This document shows positions 10,899 through 20,860 of a stretch of DNA of 64,000 bases, piece by piece. A program made the translations under genes and the position numbers. This DNA is from Diorhabda sublineata. Taxonomy: Eukaryota; Arthropoda; Insecta; Coleoptera; Chrysomelidae. Under the pieces are notes generated by a model. That model made no database searches, had not been told where the DNA came from, and saw nothing but the letters and a program-made list of their open reading frames with translations. Numbering within the stretch: position 1 is the first letter of the stretch; each line of letters starts with the position of its first letter. The stretch is taken from contig NC_079486.1 of the NCBI RefSeq assembly GCF_026230105.1, forward strand, positions 9,052,001 to 9,116,000, read 5' to 3'.

Positions 10899-11041
10899 CT
10901 TCTCAACAACCAGTTGAAAGTATATTGTTATCAAGTCATTCTAATGGAAGCAAAAACGTTGAGAGAACGAAAAGGGAACAGTATTCTTTTCAAAACAAGT
11001 CCTAAACATCAAAATGTAGGCTTACAGCTGTCCTGTGGAAG
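10899..11041 (+). other. Exon-like open segment, unknown
   Basis: 143 bases bounded by a polypyrimidine tract with TTTTTTAG before and AAG|GTATCT after, the look of an internal exon. One frame is open throughout, reading LLNNQLKVYCYQV at its start. Another frame is open for two-thirds of the length and looks Ser/Asn-rich. Copy 3 (59,765-59,907) keeps both splice-like sites and the first frame. No family recognised; copy 2 at 35,335-35,477. Confidence 0.3.
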
Positions 11042-11789
11042 GTATCTATTTTATATTAATTATATGTATAAAGAATTTTGAGGGGACCACATTTCTAAAT
11101 GTTTTCGCACATTTGTTCTTAGCTTTTCAACTCTCTGTCATCCTTTACTGTTACGAGATATATAGAATAATTGTAGATAAGTATAATTTTGAATATGCCT
11201 CTTTTTGTTACTCCTTTTAATTTTGTTGGTACATGTCTTCTTTTTCACCCGATGTATTTTTTATAGATTATCTTCTAAAGCAGAAGATCAAAATTCATTA
11301 TTTTCATTATTAAAATGGAGTTTATTACTCCACTCTATCATAATCCTTTTTTTTTTCATGTTTAAAACTCATCGGATTGATTCCTTATCATATATAGCTG
11401 TCATAACAAATCCTGATCTCATTTTTTACATTGCTGACTTGCTGTACTATTATGACAAAAACTTTTTGTAAATTACTGACATCCAACCCAATTTTACTTA
11501 GAAAATTTTTAAATTGTTAAACAAGATATTTTCTAAAATGACTCATTTCTTCAATAATTCACTTTTTTTTCTTCAATGTTTCTGATTTTCATGTCTCTTC
11601 TTATTTTAACTTATGCAAGAAGTTATAACTTCATAACTTTCACAGTATGTATTATATCTTAAATATTCATATTATTACAACAATTCATGCGTTTAAAAAA
11701 AAGTAAAGGTGATATGCAGCTTTTGTTTTTTTATAAACATCGCTAGAGTGTAGATTTTCTAATGATATATAATTTTTTTCGATATCTTT
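11042..11789. other. Non-coding stretch with a ~190-bp indel against copy 3
   Basis: Roughly 11,055-11,247 is absent from copy 3 near 59,920. Short frames here (11,035-11,471) are not conserved in copy 3. T-runs vary in length between copies. I see no gene. Confidence 0.5.
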
Positions 11790-12060
11790 TTGCTAACCAG
11801 AGTTGTAATTGGACCATTTCGACGAAATTCCAAGTTGCATGATTTGCGAAATTTATCAGTGTAAAGGTGGAAACAATGTAACGGCTTTTTGTGATGGTTA
11901 TTGAGCAGCTGTTCCTCTTTATTTATCGAGAACAGATATTAATACATATTTCCATAATGCAGGTACTACAGATGAATTTCTTCTAAATTTTAATGATTTA
12001 TTTAATATACTTAAATCTCGTAATAGATTGGCAAAATAAATATTTTAAAAATCACTTAGC
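11790..12060 (+). pseudogene. P-element/THAP9-like transposase scrap
   Basis: The reading around 11,900-12,030 (LSRTDINTYF, then a stretch with NFNDLFNILKSRN) resembles the segment before the catalytic C-terminus of P-element/THAP9-type transposases, where an LFDxxNSRN-like motif is usual. Upstream, ICEIYQCKGG is in another frame, and a TGA interrupts. Very short, so the call is tentative. Equivalents are 36,226-36,496 and 60,468-60,738. Confidence 0.45.
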
Positions 12061-12104
12061 TCACGAACAAATTATTATTATTATATATTTGTAGTAATGT
12101 GAAG

Positions 12105-12377
12105 AGCCATGATGAGGAAAATGATGCTGAAAAGAAGTAAGAATGCTTATCGTTTGAAACGTATATGAGCATGATTTCTTTCTGGACTTGAATGGTACAA
12201 TCATACATAATTTCGAATTGTATAAGTATGAAGAAGAATTGGAAAATGGAGTCGTAGATACCTTCAATAATGATCTCAAATCTGAATGGATATAATTATA
12301 GAATAAACGGTTGATTGGATTGCATAGTGACAAATTGTGAAGTGTCAAATAAGCATTAAGAAAACGAATGACAATAT
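12105..12377 (+). repeat. Element X, copy D, cut by the minisatellite
   Basis: Inverted relative to 7,930-8,110, same sense as 17,187 onward. It starts with an acidic stretch (SHDEENDAEKK) shared with the copia-like relic at 23,500, and runs through a frame reading IIHNFELYKYEEELENG. It stops abruptly at 12,377, where copy B continues but here the 50-bp repeats begin. Equivalents are 36,541-36,813 and 60,783-61,055. Confidence 0.6.
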
Positions 12378-13600
12378 CTGGCTGGCGGGAGGCGCTAGTG
12401 TCTATAGAATTGAATTTAATTAGGCATCTGGCCAGCAGGGTGCGCTAGTGTCTATGGAACCGTGTTTAGTTTGGCGTCTGGCCGGCAGGGGCTCTACTGT
12501 CTATGGAATCGTATTTAATTTGGCGTTTGACCGGCAGGAGGCGCTTGTGTCTATGGAACCTTGTTTAGTTTGGCGTCTATGGAACCGTATTTAGTTTGGT
12601 GTCTAATTGGCGGGGGCGCTAGTGTGTATAGAAATTGAACACAAAGAGAATTTTTATTTAGTTTAACTTGCGCCGCTAAGTACTTTCAGTTCGACTATTC
12701 CTCGCTAGATGGCGCTAGTTCGTGTTTTAGTTTATCGTTTGGACGGCAAAGGGCGGCAGTGTGTATAGAATCGTGTTTAGTTTGACGTCCGGCCGGCAGA
12801 GGGCGCTAGTGTCTATAGAATCGGGTCTAGTTTGGCGTCTGACCGACAGGAGGAGCTGGTGTGTATAGAAATCGAACACAAATAGTATTTTTATCAAGAT
12901 CAACTTGCAGCCGCTAGGTACTTCCAGTTTGACTATTCCTCGCCAGATGGCGTAAGTTCGTGTTTGGTTAGTTTGGCGATCGGTCAATAGAAAAGTGTTT
13001 AATTTGACGTTTGGCTAGCGGGAGGCGCTAGTGTCTATGGAATCTTGTTTAGTTTGGCGTTTGGCCGGCAGAGGTCGCTGGTGTCTACAGAATCGTATTT
13101 AATTTGGCGTTTTGCTAGCGAGAGGCGCTTTTGTTTATGGAACCGTGCTTAATTTGGAGTCTAGCCGGTAGGGGGCGCTAGTAACTATAGAATCGTATTT
13201 TAGTTTGGCGATTTGTTGAAATAGATTTATATGTCTATAGAATCGTGTTTAATTTGACTTTTGACTAGTGGGAGGCACTAGTGTCTATGGAATCTTGTTT
13301 AGTTTGGCGTCTGGCCGGCAGAGGTAACTGATGTCTACAGAATCGTATTTAATTTTGCGTTTTGCTAGCGAGAGGCGCTTTTGTTTATGGAACTGTGCTT
13401 AATTTGGCGTCTGGCCGGTAGGGGGCGCTAGTAACTATAGAATCGTATTTTAGTTTGGCGATTTGTTGAAATAGATTTATATGTCGTGTTTAATTTGAAT
13501 TTTGGCTAGCAGGAGGCGCCAGTGTTTATGGGAATTTGTTTAGTTTGGCGTTTGACTCGCTGGGGGCGCTACTGTCTATGGAATCGTGTTTAATTTGGAG
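12378..13600 (+). repeat. 50-bp GC-rich minisatellite array, copy 1
   Basis: About twenty diverged units of ~50 bp, each with a CTGGCCGGCAGGGGGCGCTA-like start, then GTGTCTATGGAATCGTGTTT and a GTTTGGCGT end. Two units carry a ~90-bp extension containing AACACAAA and a GCCGCTAAGTACTTTCAG-like stretch. A four-unit higher-order repeat is visible: about 13,008-13,255 recurs at 13,258-13,488, including its GATTTGTTGAAATAGATTTA tail. The array is much richer in G+C than the flanks. Frames inside it (for example minus 12,727-12,987) are products of the repeat, not genes. Confidence 0.9.
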
Positions 13601-13990
13601 ATATATTTTACGCTATTTTTCAAGACAACATGTCACTTCTTTCGTCGTGGTTTATTTTGTTGGGTAAAGCCACACAAATTTGGAAAAGTCATCAACTACC
13701 ACAAAAATGTACATTTTTTTTGTTGATTTCATTGGTCCTAATTGGTCGACGTGATACCTCTCTAGCGGATCTTTTTTATTCTATAATTTACAAGGTATAC
13801 AGTTATTTTTAATCGTTTCTATTTTGTATTTTAGTCTTGGTATGTAAAATTCCTTGTTTACTAATTCTTCTGTTTGTTTCTTTCAAAAATTTCCTGTCTC
13901 GTGGACTTTTATTATTATTTTTTGTTCTTTGTTGTTCATGTTTTTTGGAATGACAAGTAATTTTAATCCATTATCGTATTTATACAATAT
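13601..13990 (-). pseudogene. Ty3/gypsy integrase relic
   Basis: Minus strand, near-continuous reading: a segment with HETGNF and CIPC (remnant H2C2 zinc site), then YHVDQLGPMKSTKK and YIFVVVDDFSKFVWLYPTK, the region around the first catalytic Asp of Ty3/gypsy integrases. Stops and a missing linker break it, and it ends where the 50-bp array begins. Copy 3 carries the next part of the core separately at 63,367-63,555. Copy 2 equivalent 38,037-38,426. Confidence 0.8.
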
Positions 13991-13999
13991 ATCATGCTC

Positions 14000-14340
14000 T
14001 AAATAAAAATCTTCATAGTCTTCTGTAGTCAATATCCTTTTTATTACCATTTGTGTACCTCGGTTCGGCCATCCTTTTTTCTCACTAGTCCAATAGGACT
14101 AGCGAAATCCGAAAAACTCGGTTTGATTATTACATCTTTTAACCATTCCTCTATCTGTCTATCTACTTCTTCTTTTTCGAATGCCGATAGTCTTCTTGGT
14201 CGCTAATAAATCGGTTCTTCGCTTTTCAGTACAATTTTCACCTCAATATTCGTTGTCTTCGCTTTGAGTGGTTTGTAGTTTTCTATTAATTTCTTCACTT
14301 CCTGCCTATTGAACCACGGAAAAGCATGTAGCGCCTAACG
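14000..14340 (-). pseudogene. Ty3/gypsy reverse transcriptase N-terminal relic
   Basis: Minus strand, reading RPRRLSAFEKEEVDRQIEEW, then IIKPSFSDFASPI and VRKKDG, the typical start of a Ty3/gypsy RT domain. A TAG lies just before RPRRL. The RT core and RNase H are missing: the reading jumps directly into the integrase part at about 13,990. Copy 2 equivalent 38,436-38,776; the window ends before this part in copy 3. Confidence 0.8.
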
Positions 14341-14987
14341 AGTTCTCCACGGTTCGCATTCTTTAGAAAAACAAATGTAAAACTTTTATAACTTTGAGTT
14401 TTGCATACTTAATGTTGTGACCAATTCTACCTACACAACTTAACGTTGTCATGATTGATTCTACGCAAAATATATAAAATTTGAAAAAAAATAGAAGAAA
14501 ATAACTCTTTGTCTTTCGTTTATTAAAACTTAATCCTGTACTTTTCTACTCAGAAAACAAATATGCTATATAAAAAAATATCTCGTTTTTACAGCAAAGG
14601 AAAAACCAAATTATCCTCAAAAATGTCCGTTACAATCAATACAATATAAACTTATTATTCACCTTAGCTACAGAAAATATTTTGTAATTCAGATAAACTA
14701 ATTGAATTTCGATAATTCTAGTTTGTACAAATGTATTCTGCCCTTTTTTTATACAAGTATTGTTAGAATGTATCTAAAAAAAATTTGCAGCCTTCCACCA
14801 CTGATCACTAGTTCGTGGACTTCGAAAAATACTTCTCACATCAGGCTTCCTCCAGATTTAAACTGGCAATTTCACTTATTTCCGATTCCAGTAACCTCGA
14901 GTAGATCAGCTCGGAATATGAACAGTGTAGTCTTCTTCAAATTAGCAGATTTCTCGTAACACTTTATTTTACAATGTTCTGCTGTAG
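14341..14987. other. AT-rich non-coding stretch
   Basis: No supported gene or known element. A short inverted motif (ACTTAATGTTGTGACCAATT against a nearby AACTTAACGTTGTCATGATT) sits at 14,400-14,465. Same in copy 2 at 38,777-39,423. Confidence 0.4.
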
Positions 14988-15410
14988 CGTACAGCTCCAA
15001 AGACCATTTTAACCACGGAAAGTCTATTAGAAGAGCAATCACAAAGTGAATGTAGTGGAAAAGCCAGTCCTTCATCAAGTGGATTTGAGGATAACTTTGT
15101 GAATGAAGAGGTAAGATGAAAATACCAATTTTTAATATAATAATTTCTAAATTTGTCTGTAGGAAAATGTTGCATCTGGTGATCTGATAGAAAAAACCAA
15201 TCGCGATCAAGTAGAATATACGGATACAGAAAAAAAATAGCAGAATAAATAATAAATGAAATTAGTGATTCTAGAACTACTGAGAATATTTACAATACTC
15301 CATCTATTAGTATAACAACCAATAATATGAGTAGTTCAATTGAATCTTCGCCAAATTGGACATTGATCTCTGATTCTTCACATTCGCAACCAGATTTTGA
15401 GAAATTAGGA
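14988..15410 (+). pseudogene. Spliced, Ser/Glu-rich coding relic, unknown
   Basis: An open stretch 14,988-15,110 (TILTTESLLEEQSQSE and on) meets a GTAAGA donor. A 52-bp intron follows, ending TTTGTCTGTAG, and the frame continues in phase from 15,163 (ENVASGDLIEKTNRDQ) to a TAG at 15,240 behind an A-run. In another frame further sense-like sequence follows (NEISDSRTTENIYN, later SSSIESSPNWTLISDSS) to about 15,410. The A-run frameshift suggests a dead gene. The product would be acidic and disordered; I recognise no family. Copy 2 at 39,424-39,846. Confidence 0.4.
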
Positions 15411-15606
15411 TAATACAATTGGATTATCTATGGAAACTCTAGTTCGAAATACACTTTGATTAGATAATGTTCGCCAAAAGCTCCAGGATTAGAATGTTCT
15501 ATGACTTTGTTCAATAACCGTCGATGAGATCCGGGTATTTAAATTTCCATAGATAGTGAATATTCATATCATTAAATTTGTAATTTGGATTGTAAATAAA
15601 GTGAAT

Positions 15607-15740
15607 TTGACTTATATTTTGGATTGATTGATGTCTTATACCTTTTTATTTTCAAACTAAAACTATTTAGATGATGTTTCTATTTGCCATTGAATAGTAG
15701 AATTTTTCAGAAAATGGGAAAGTTTTGAAATTAAGAAAAG
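15607..15740 (-). repeat. Inverted, diverged partner of 2918-3055
   Basis: The reverse complement of 2918-3055 matches over about 130 bases, including the runs CAAACTAAAACTATTTAGAT and TTTCAGAAAATGGGAAA. The partner lacks copia, so it is either older than the copia insertion or comes from an empty copy. Copy 2 at 40,043-40,176. Confidence 0.75.
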
Positions 15741-16924
15741 TTACTTCACACACTGACGCTAAATATTCATAGGTTTCTTCAAGATTTTTGCCAACAAAAA
15801 CCGTTTCGCAGATTGCACCTCAATTAAGCTTATTCCAATTATTAAATGGTGGTTTCATGTTGTGTCCAAAACGTATTATATAGAAGATGAAATTATAGAT
15901 GCAACTGGGAGTTGTTTCGGCCAAGGGAATTTCACAGTATATCTAGCTTCAGAATTTGCGCCGAAGTAAATCGAATCGAAAAGTGGAATAGTTAAGAAAG
16001 TCCATACCAGAATTTCCAAGATTTAACTTCTTGTAGTATACAGCAACTGTCTATATCTCCGATTGAATTGAACCAGGTAAATATAGTTCAAAGTCACTGT
16101 CTAAAACAAGGTGTATAGAAATGCTCCAAGCTGTGTTGACCTTAATGAAACAACTTCCTGCACTCCCCGCTCTTCTAGAAGCTCTTGATAGTTCAACTGA
16201 AGGTAGAGGAAGTAATGAATGTGCTTTCCTGCTCTCTAGTCTCTCGTAAAAGTTTTCATTCAGTGTCTTAGTTCTGTCTGAGACACTTGGAATAACTTTA
16301 CCTTCAACTCCAAGCGGAGTACATGGATGTGCACATAGCTTCTCAACTCAGATACAGAAAATTCTTTTATACGTTACATCTACAACTTTTCTTGAAATAG
16401 GGTGTCCAGTAAAAATTAAAAATCAAGTACTAGTCTCCTCTCGATTTTTCCAGGTTGGTTTTTACATTTTCCCAGTCGAAATTTCGTTAATTTACTATCA
16501 CCCTTCTATTATGATGAATATTAATTTTAGAAAATACAAGTATAATACAACAACCAAATTTTTTTTAGTTTAAATAATTCTTCGCTCACTGCTGTTTTTG
16601 AGAGTCTCCAAAAATTTTCTATCTATTCTTTTTATGATACGCAACAATATTCTACCCTAAATGTTGAAATTCTTTGATTTGTGCATCGAAATTACGCGAA
16701 AAAAATTGCTATTTTCAAGTTGTTTTATTGGAATTTATTGAAAAATAAATAAAATTGATTGACTTGGACATAAGAAACATTCTCGGCTTGACAGTTGAAC
16801 AATGAGTTTAGTCATATTTATGAAATTTTTGTGCCAAATGGAATTGGGCATCAAATTGACGGAAAGGGGCATAAACATGTTTGGCTCTGCGGTCAACGCT
16901 TTAAGACAATATAATTGAATTTTT
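15741..16924. other. Non-coding stretch between inverted partners
   Basis: Nothing firm. On the minus strand 16,120-16,330 has a coherent-looking frame (VSDRTKTLNENFYERLESRK, then LPLPSVELSRASR), but I cannot place it, and it lacks a start and clear splice sites. Same in copy 2 at 40,177-41,360. Confidence 0.35.
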
Positions 16925-17185
16925 CTTTGAAATTTAAGGAAAAGGCATGAAAATGATAAAATTTGGCATAATGATTTGCATAAAACTAATGGGAAAATAG
17001 GATTTTTTAACAAACTTTATTGAGAAAATTACAAATTTTTATCAAAAATTAGAACGGAAATTTGAATTCCAATAGAAAATTTTTTAAAAATCACGACACC
17101 GCCATTCAAAAGTATCTTTCTGCTATTCTCCATATACTTCGACCTCCTTCTCTTCTTCATACTCCTCTACTTCTTATTCGTAGTC
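16925..17185 (-). pseudogene. Inverted broken copy of the CW-PWWP gene 3' end
   Basis: Reverse complement matches about 1,940-2,205. It holds the acidic C-terminal coding tract (here CTTCTTCATACTCCTCTAC on the plus strand), the stop region with CAAAAGTATCTTTCTGC, the 3' UTR with TTTTTATCAAAAATTAGAAC, the poly(A) signal as TTTATTGAG, and flank beyond it. It is well diverged and its acidic frame has stops. At 17,186 it is joined directly to element X copy B. This shows an old inverted duplication of the gene region. Copy 2 at 41,361-41,621. Confidence 0.75.
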
Positions 17186-17186
17186 T

Positions 17187-17850
17187 TCGTTTGATTGGAT
17201 TGCACTGTGACAAATTGACAAGTGTAAAAGGAGCATTAAGAAAACAAATGGCAATACCAATACTGACAACTCCACATCAGATAATACTTCGAATGGCTAA
17301 TGAAGATGCTAATAGAAAACAAAATGGGGAAAGTGAATCGAATAATAGAGGTAAATATATAAATACAATAAATATATGTAAAAACTTGATTGGTTGATTG
17401 TACAATGAATCGAAACTGAGGTCATTCAGACAGCTGACGAAAATTTGTTGATTGAACATATTACAAAAGTAAAAGTCCTTAAAAGATACTATGAAGATAA
17501 GAAGAATATTCACATTGAGAAATCCAAGACATGTACTACTATTACCACACTTACTATTACACTGTCTGACGCCTGTTTGGATGTTCTCCGTTAGTCTCTA
17601 TTGTTTTGTACAAAACAAAAAAATATTACCGAGTATAATTTCATTTAAGATAGTCAGTTGATTGAATTAGTAAACTCATTCTGGCATTGAACAAAATATG
17701 TACTTTAATCCATTTGCACTATTTCTTGAAAGAAAGACTACTATTACTCAGATTGAATTAGAACAACTTCCAAATTCAGTGGTAAGTTCAATAATTACTC
17801 ATCTTTTACTGGATACTGTGGACAATTTGAATCTTGGTATCTCTTAAATA
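17187..17850 (+). repeat. Element X, copy B (plus-strand sense)
   Basis: The best-preserved copy of an unrecognised multi-exon element. An open stretch starting RLIGLHCDKLTSVKGALRK runs to a GT donor at 17,351. After an acceptor-like CATTCAG, 17,430-17,591 is open (DENLLIEHITKVKVLKRYY and on) and ends LSDACLDVLR then TAG. A third stretch at 17,689-17,781 (MYFNPFALFLERKTTITQIE inside it) runs into a GTAAGT donor. The same terminal exon and stop occur in copies A, C and the extra copy at 62,204. Lysine-rich, no known domain seen. Copy 2 at 41,623-42,286. Confidence 0.6.
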
Positions 17851-18536
17851 AATCCCAACAAATCATATGATTTTATATAAAACCCCGTAGTTATGAAAAA
17901 ACTACTTTCGAGTAGATAAACTCAAATATTTGAGATCACTAAAATCCTTTTCGTAGAAAATATGTATTGTTTTAATTTTTGTTTCCGCTCTAACTCCTTC
18001 ATCATTTCCAAGTCGAACAACATTACTAACTAATTAAACAATACGATAGGATCGGGAAATATAAAAAGCTTTTCTTAGATGATGAGATGTTTAAAAAATG
18101 TTTTTAAAGAATTTGAATTTTATCTGTCCCCACTTTCATGAATAAATTCAAGGCATTTTTTTTGTAAATTAGTTTTTCCTTGTCTTTGCAAATTGAAGTA
18201 CCCAATAGGTCCATGTATTCATGTTTGTTTCCTGTTTGTATTTTTTATTGGAACCTCAATATCAGTGACATTATTAGAACATTTTTCTTATTGGTTATAA
18301 GAGAGTCTCACTCTTGGAAGCACTTACAGTTTCGGATGATTGTAATAATTCAATTTAGGAAAATTTAGATGAAGCGTCTCTTTCATGCATTGTTGTAAAA
18401 TACAGAATATTCAATAAATATGCACGAATATGATTTACACAAGCTAAATGCTTTTAAGACGTTGGCAATATCTAATACTAATGAATGAATCACCTCTTCC
18501 CAAATAGTAATTAAAAAGCCAGATCGATGACTCCAT
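17851..18536. other. Non-coding stretch
   Basis: No supported gene. A 35-base segment with GGGAAATATAAAAAGCTTT at about 18,055 recurs near 21,110, and ATGCTTTTAAGACGTTGGCA near 18,450 resembles 9,680. These look like scraps of one dispersed element. Copy 2 at 42,287-42,972. Confidence 0.4.
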
Positions 18537-19500
18537 CACTTTTTGATTTTCCCACCTGCCAACTGAAACGGCAACACTGTACATGTCAAAATACAGTGTT
18601 GCTTTATTACTATATCTATACACCAAAAAATTGCTAACAATAATTTATTCAAACTGCTTAAGTTATTTAAACAACTTTTTTTATAAACATTAAATATATT
18701 GATTAAATTATTAATTAATTAACTAACTGTCAAAAAAGACCTCTCGCGTGAAGAACAGCAATGCCACGGAGGTAAACGTATCAATAGTTTTGGAGCTCAA
18801 CAAGATTTGAAATTTTTATAAAAAAATTCATGTATATCTTATATGAATGAATAATCTACATACCTTCAATTTCAAACACATATATAAACATTTTTCTTCA
18901 AAACAATTAGAAAACACAATTAAGATTTTTATTTCAACAAAGGGTTTGTGATAACCTTTTCAGAATGTAAATAAATGATTCTGTTAATGTAAAACGGTCG
19001 GTTAAACTTACATTCTGGTCCACATTTCTTAGAAGCACATTTTAAGCATTCTCCAAAGCAACCATGGCATCTTAAATTCAAGCAGTTACAAAGATCCATT
19101 TCTGATTTATTTTCATAAGATGTTGACGGCATTGCTGCATCAAACGGGATTGATGTTCTTCGTGGAAGAATATCGTTATTTTTCTTCAATTTGTACACTA
19201 CTTGCGGAACCACATCGAAATGGTTTTTTTCATTTACTTCAATCTGTGACTTATACTGATTCATCATTCATTTATATCAGTTTGTGGATAATTTTGACTG
19301 GATGCTGTAGGTCTGACGGATTTAAATCGGATTAATCTTTTTCTTGAAAGCATCTTGTAAGATTTTCAGTTTGTGGTTTTGTTGTAAGTGGGTGTAGATA
19401 TGGAGGGCTAACGTTTTAATGCAGTTCTCTGACTCCTCTGGATAATAGCGGGATTGCGGAATTATACCGAGGAATCTTAACTAGACATAATACGGTATTA
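18537..19500 (-). repeat. Left arm of a ~0.95-kb inverted duplication
   Basis: Reverse complement of 21,340-22,290. Shared landmarks are AACTGAAACGGCAACACTG, the ARL14EP-type exon, and the sequence before it. The arms enclose about 1.8 kb of different sequence, so the structure could form a stem with a large loop. The arms differ by substitutions and several indels. Copy 2 at 42,973-43,936. Confidence 0.85.
18929..19267 (-). pseudogene. ARL14EP-type (ARF7EP_C) cysteine-rich gene copy, left arm
   Basis: A 112-residue frame whose C-terminal half matches the layout of the ARF7EP_C domain of ARL14 effector proteins: CNCLNLRCHGCFGECLKCAS followed by KKCGPECKFNR, a dense Cys pattern that probably binds zinc, and then a short tail ending near IIYLHSEKVI. 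The upstream region, homologous to the longer 5' part in the right arm, is broken by an in-frame stop just before the chosen ATG, and a block reading AYYHSET is missing. ARL14EP in mammals links ARL14 to myosin 1E; any such role here is unknown. Probably a relic or a paralogous terminal exon. Copy 2 at 43,365-43,703. Confidence 0.6.
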
Positions 19501-20702
19501 AATTGGATTTATGTTCCTAGTTGAAGGTTATCGTTGTATTTCCCAATCTGCACAATAGTCTTTTCTCTATGAATGTTGTTAGACTGGTAGCTTCGAATCG
19601 AAATGGTTTTTCTTCATTTATTTCAGTTGCTGTCTCATTTTTACACGATTTTTGTAAACTTGTGGTTTAACAGTAAACCTCAATGTTGTCAAATATTTAT
19701 TTATAAATCGTAATATAATTAAAATCATTATGATCTGGCTTCAGTTCTCACTAAATTTGGTTAATGGGCAATATTTTCCACAATTAATCTAAACAAAAAT
19801 AATTTCAAGACCAAGAAAATAATTTTGTTTTCGGGCAAAAAGTTATGTTAAATTTGGGGTTAATAAGCCGGGTACTTCTTGGCAGTGTTTAGGTTCAACA
19901 TCTGAAAGGTATTTATTGTCTGTTGGAAAAATGTTGTTAATGCATACTTATTGCAGATTTTGTAGTTTACATCAGTCTGAAAGATTCGATTCATCCAAAT
20001 TTTTAGAAATTTAATTATTTCACTCACCTGAAACTTCTTCTTCTGCTTCTGAAAGTATGAATAACTCTTGTAACCAACAAGAAAAATGTTCTTATAATGT
20101 TATTGGTATCAAGGTTCCAACAAAATTAGAAACTTTGCAGGAAATCTCAGAAGTTCTGATTTTGATACACTGATGAAGGCCAAGAGAAAATATGAGTATT
20201 CTGAAAAATAGAGTGGTTCTTCAAAGAAAATCTCTCTTCAAATTAAATTCGAAATCTGTGAAAAAATAGGTTTTAAGGAAATTATTGATAAATTTGCCAC
20301 TCAGAAAGCAAGAAAGATTATTTTATAATTAGGTGATTATAATGATTAGGTACCTAGTCTGTAAACTGTAGAACAACTGATTGATATACATACTTTTCGT
20401 TGAGTATTGAGTTGGTACTTTTTTATGCAAAGGTGATAATATTGTATGTTTTTTATTTTGATAAAGTATTTTGTTGATATTATATAAGCTGGCCAAAAAA
20501 ATAATGTTTTCAAATTTTATTTGCATTTTTACTCATGAATCACTTCTTCACAACGATTGTGATGTAGTAATATGATAAAAATACGTGACTATCTGATGTA
20601 TTTTTCCCTAAAAACTCAAAAATAATAAAAACTGCAGCATAACAATAAATTTAAAGGCATTTGACCTTGAACAGAAAAAGAATTTAGCCAGCGGCGGTTG
20701 AT
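19501..20702. other. Loop of the inverted pair: old repeats and exon-like scraps
   Basis: 19,665-19,870 is the inverted partner of 9,100-9,345. From about 19,870 to 20,330 there are sense-like plus-strand readings (SPETSSSASESMNNSCNQQE, then in another frame FDTLMKAKRKYEYSEK and IKFEICEKIGFKEIIDKFA) broken by frameshifts and a TAG; unrecognised. Copy 2 at 43,937-45,138. Confidence 0.4.
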
Positions 20703-20860
20703 AATACAGTGAAGATTGTAAATTTCATTAAGTCGCAGCCTAAGCAATACCGACTTTTTGCCATTCTGTGCGATGAAATGAGTGAAAGTGCTGTCAAGAT
20801 TGTTTGGGCTTGTTCATGAAATATGATTGTTTTTGTTGTAAAATTACGCGATGGGGCATA
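20703..20860 (+). pseudogene. hAT transposase relic, internally deleted
   Basis: Reads TVKIVNFIKSQPKQYRLFAI and LCDEMS, which fits the middle of ZBED5/SCAND3-like transposases. It then jumps into the segment following RGK in the other relic (shared AAAGTGCTGTCAAGATTGTT), so about 25 codons are lost. Copy 2 at 45,139-45,296. Confidence 0.65.

Noticed and set aside
12727..12987. 86-codon minus-strand frame inside the 50-bp repeats
   Set aside because: Frame is a by-product of the repeat sequence; it would vary with unit order.
12378..13600. CRISPR-like array
   Set aside because: Repeats are contiguous 50-bp units without unique spacers and the genome is eukaryotic; it is a minisatellite.
14872..15210. 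112-codon minus-strand frame
   Set aside because: Lies opposite the spliced plus-strand exons, which have coherent phase and splice sites; the minus frame has none.
16735..17013. 92-codon minus-strand frame next to the inverted gene fragment
   Set aside because: Partly the antisense of 3' UTR-derived sequence; no domain or splice support.
18180..18368. 62-codon frame, and similar short frames at 20,329 and 24,134
   Set aside because: Length expected by chance in AT-rich DNA and nothing recognisable in the translation.
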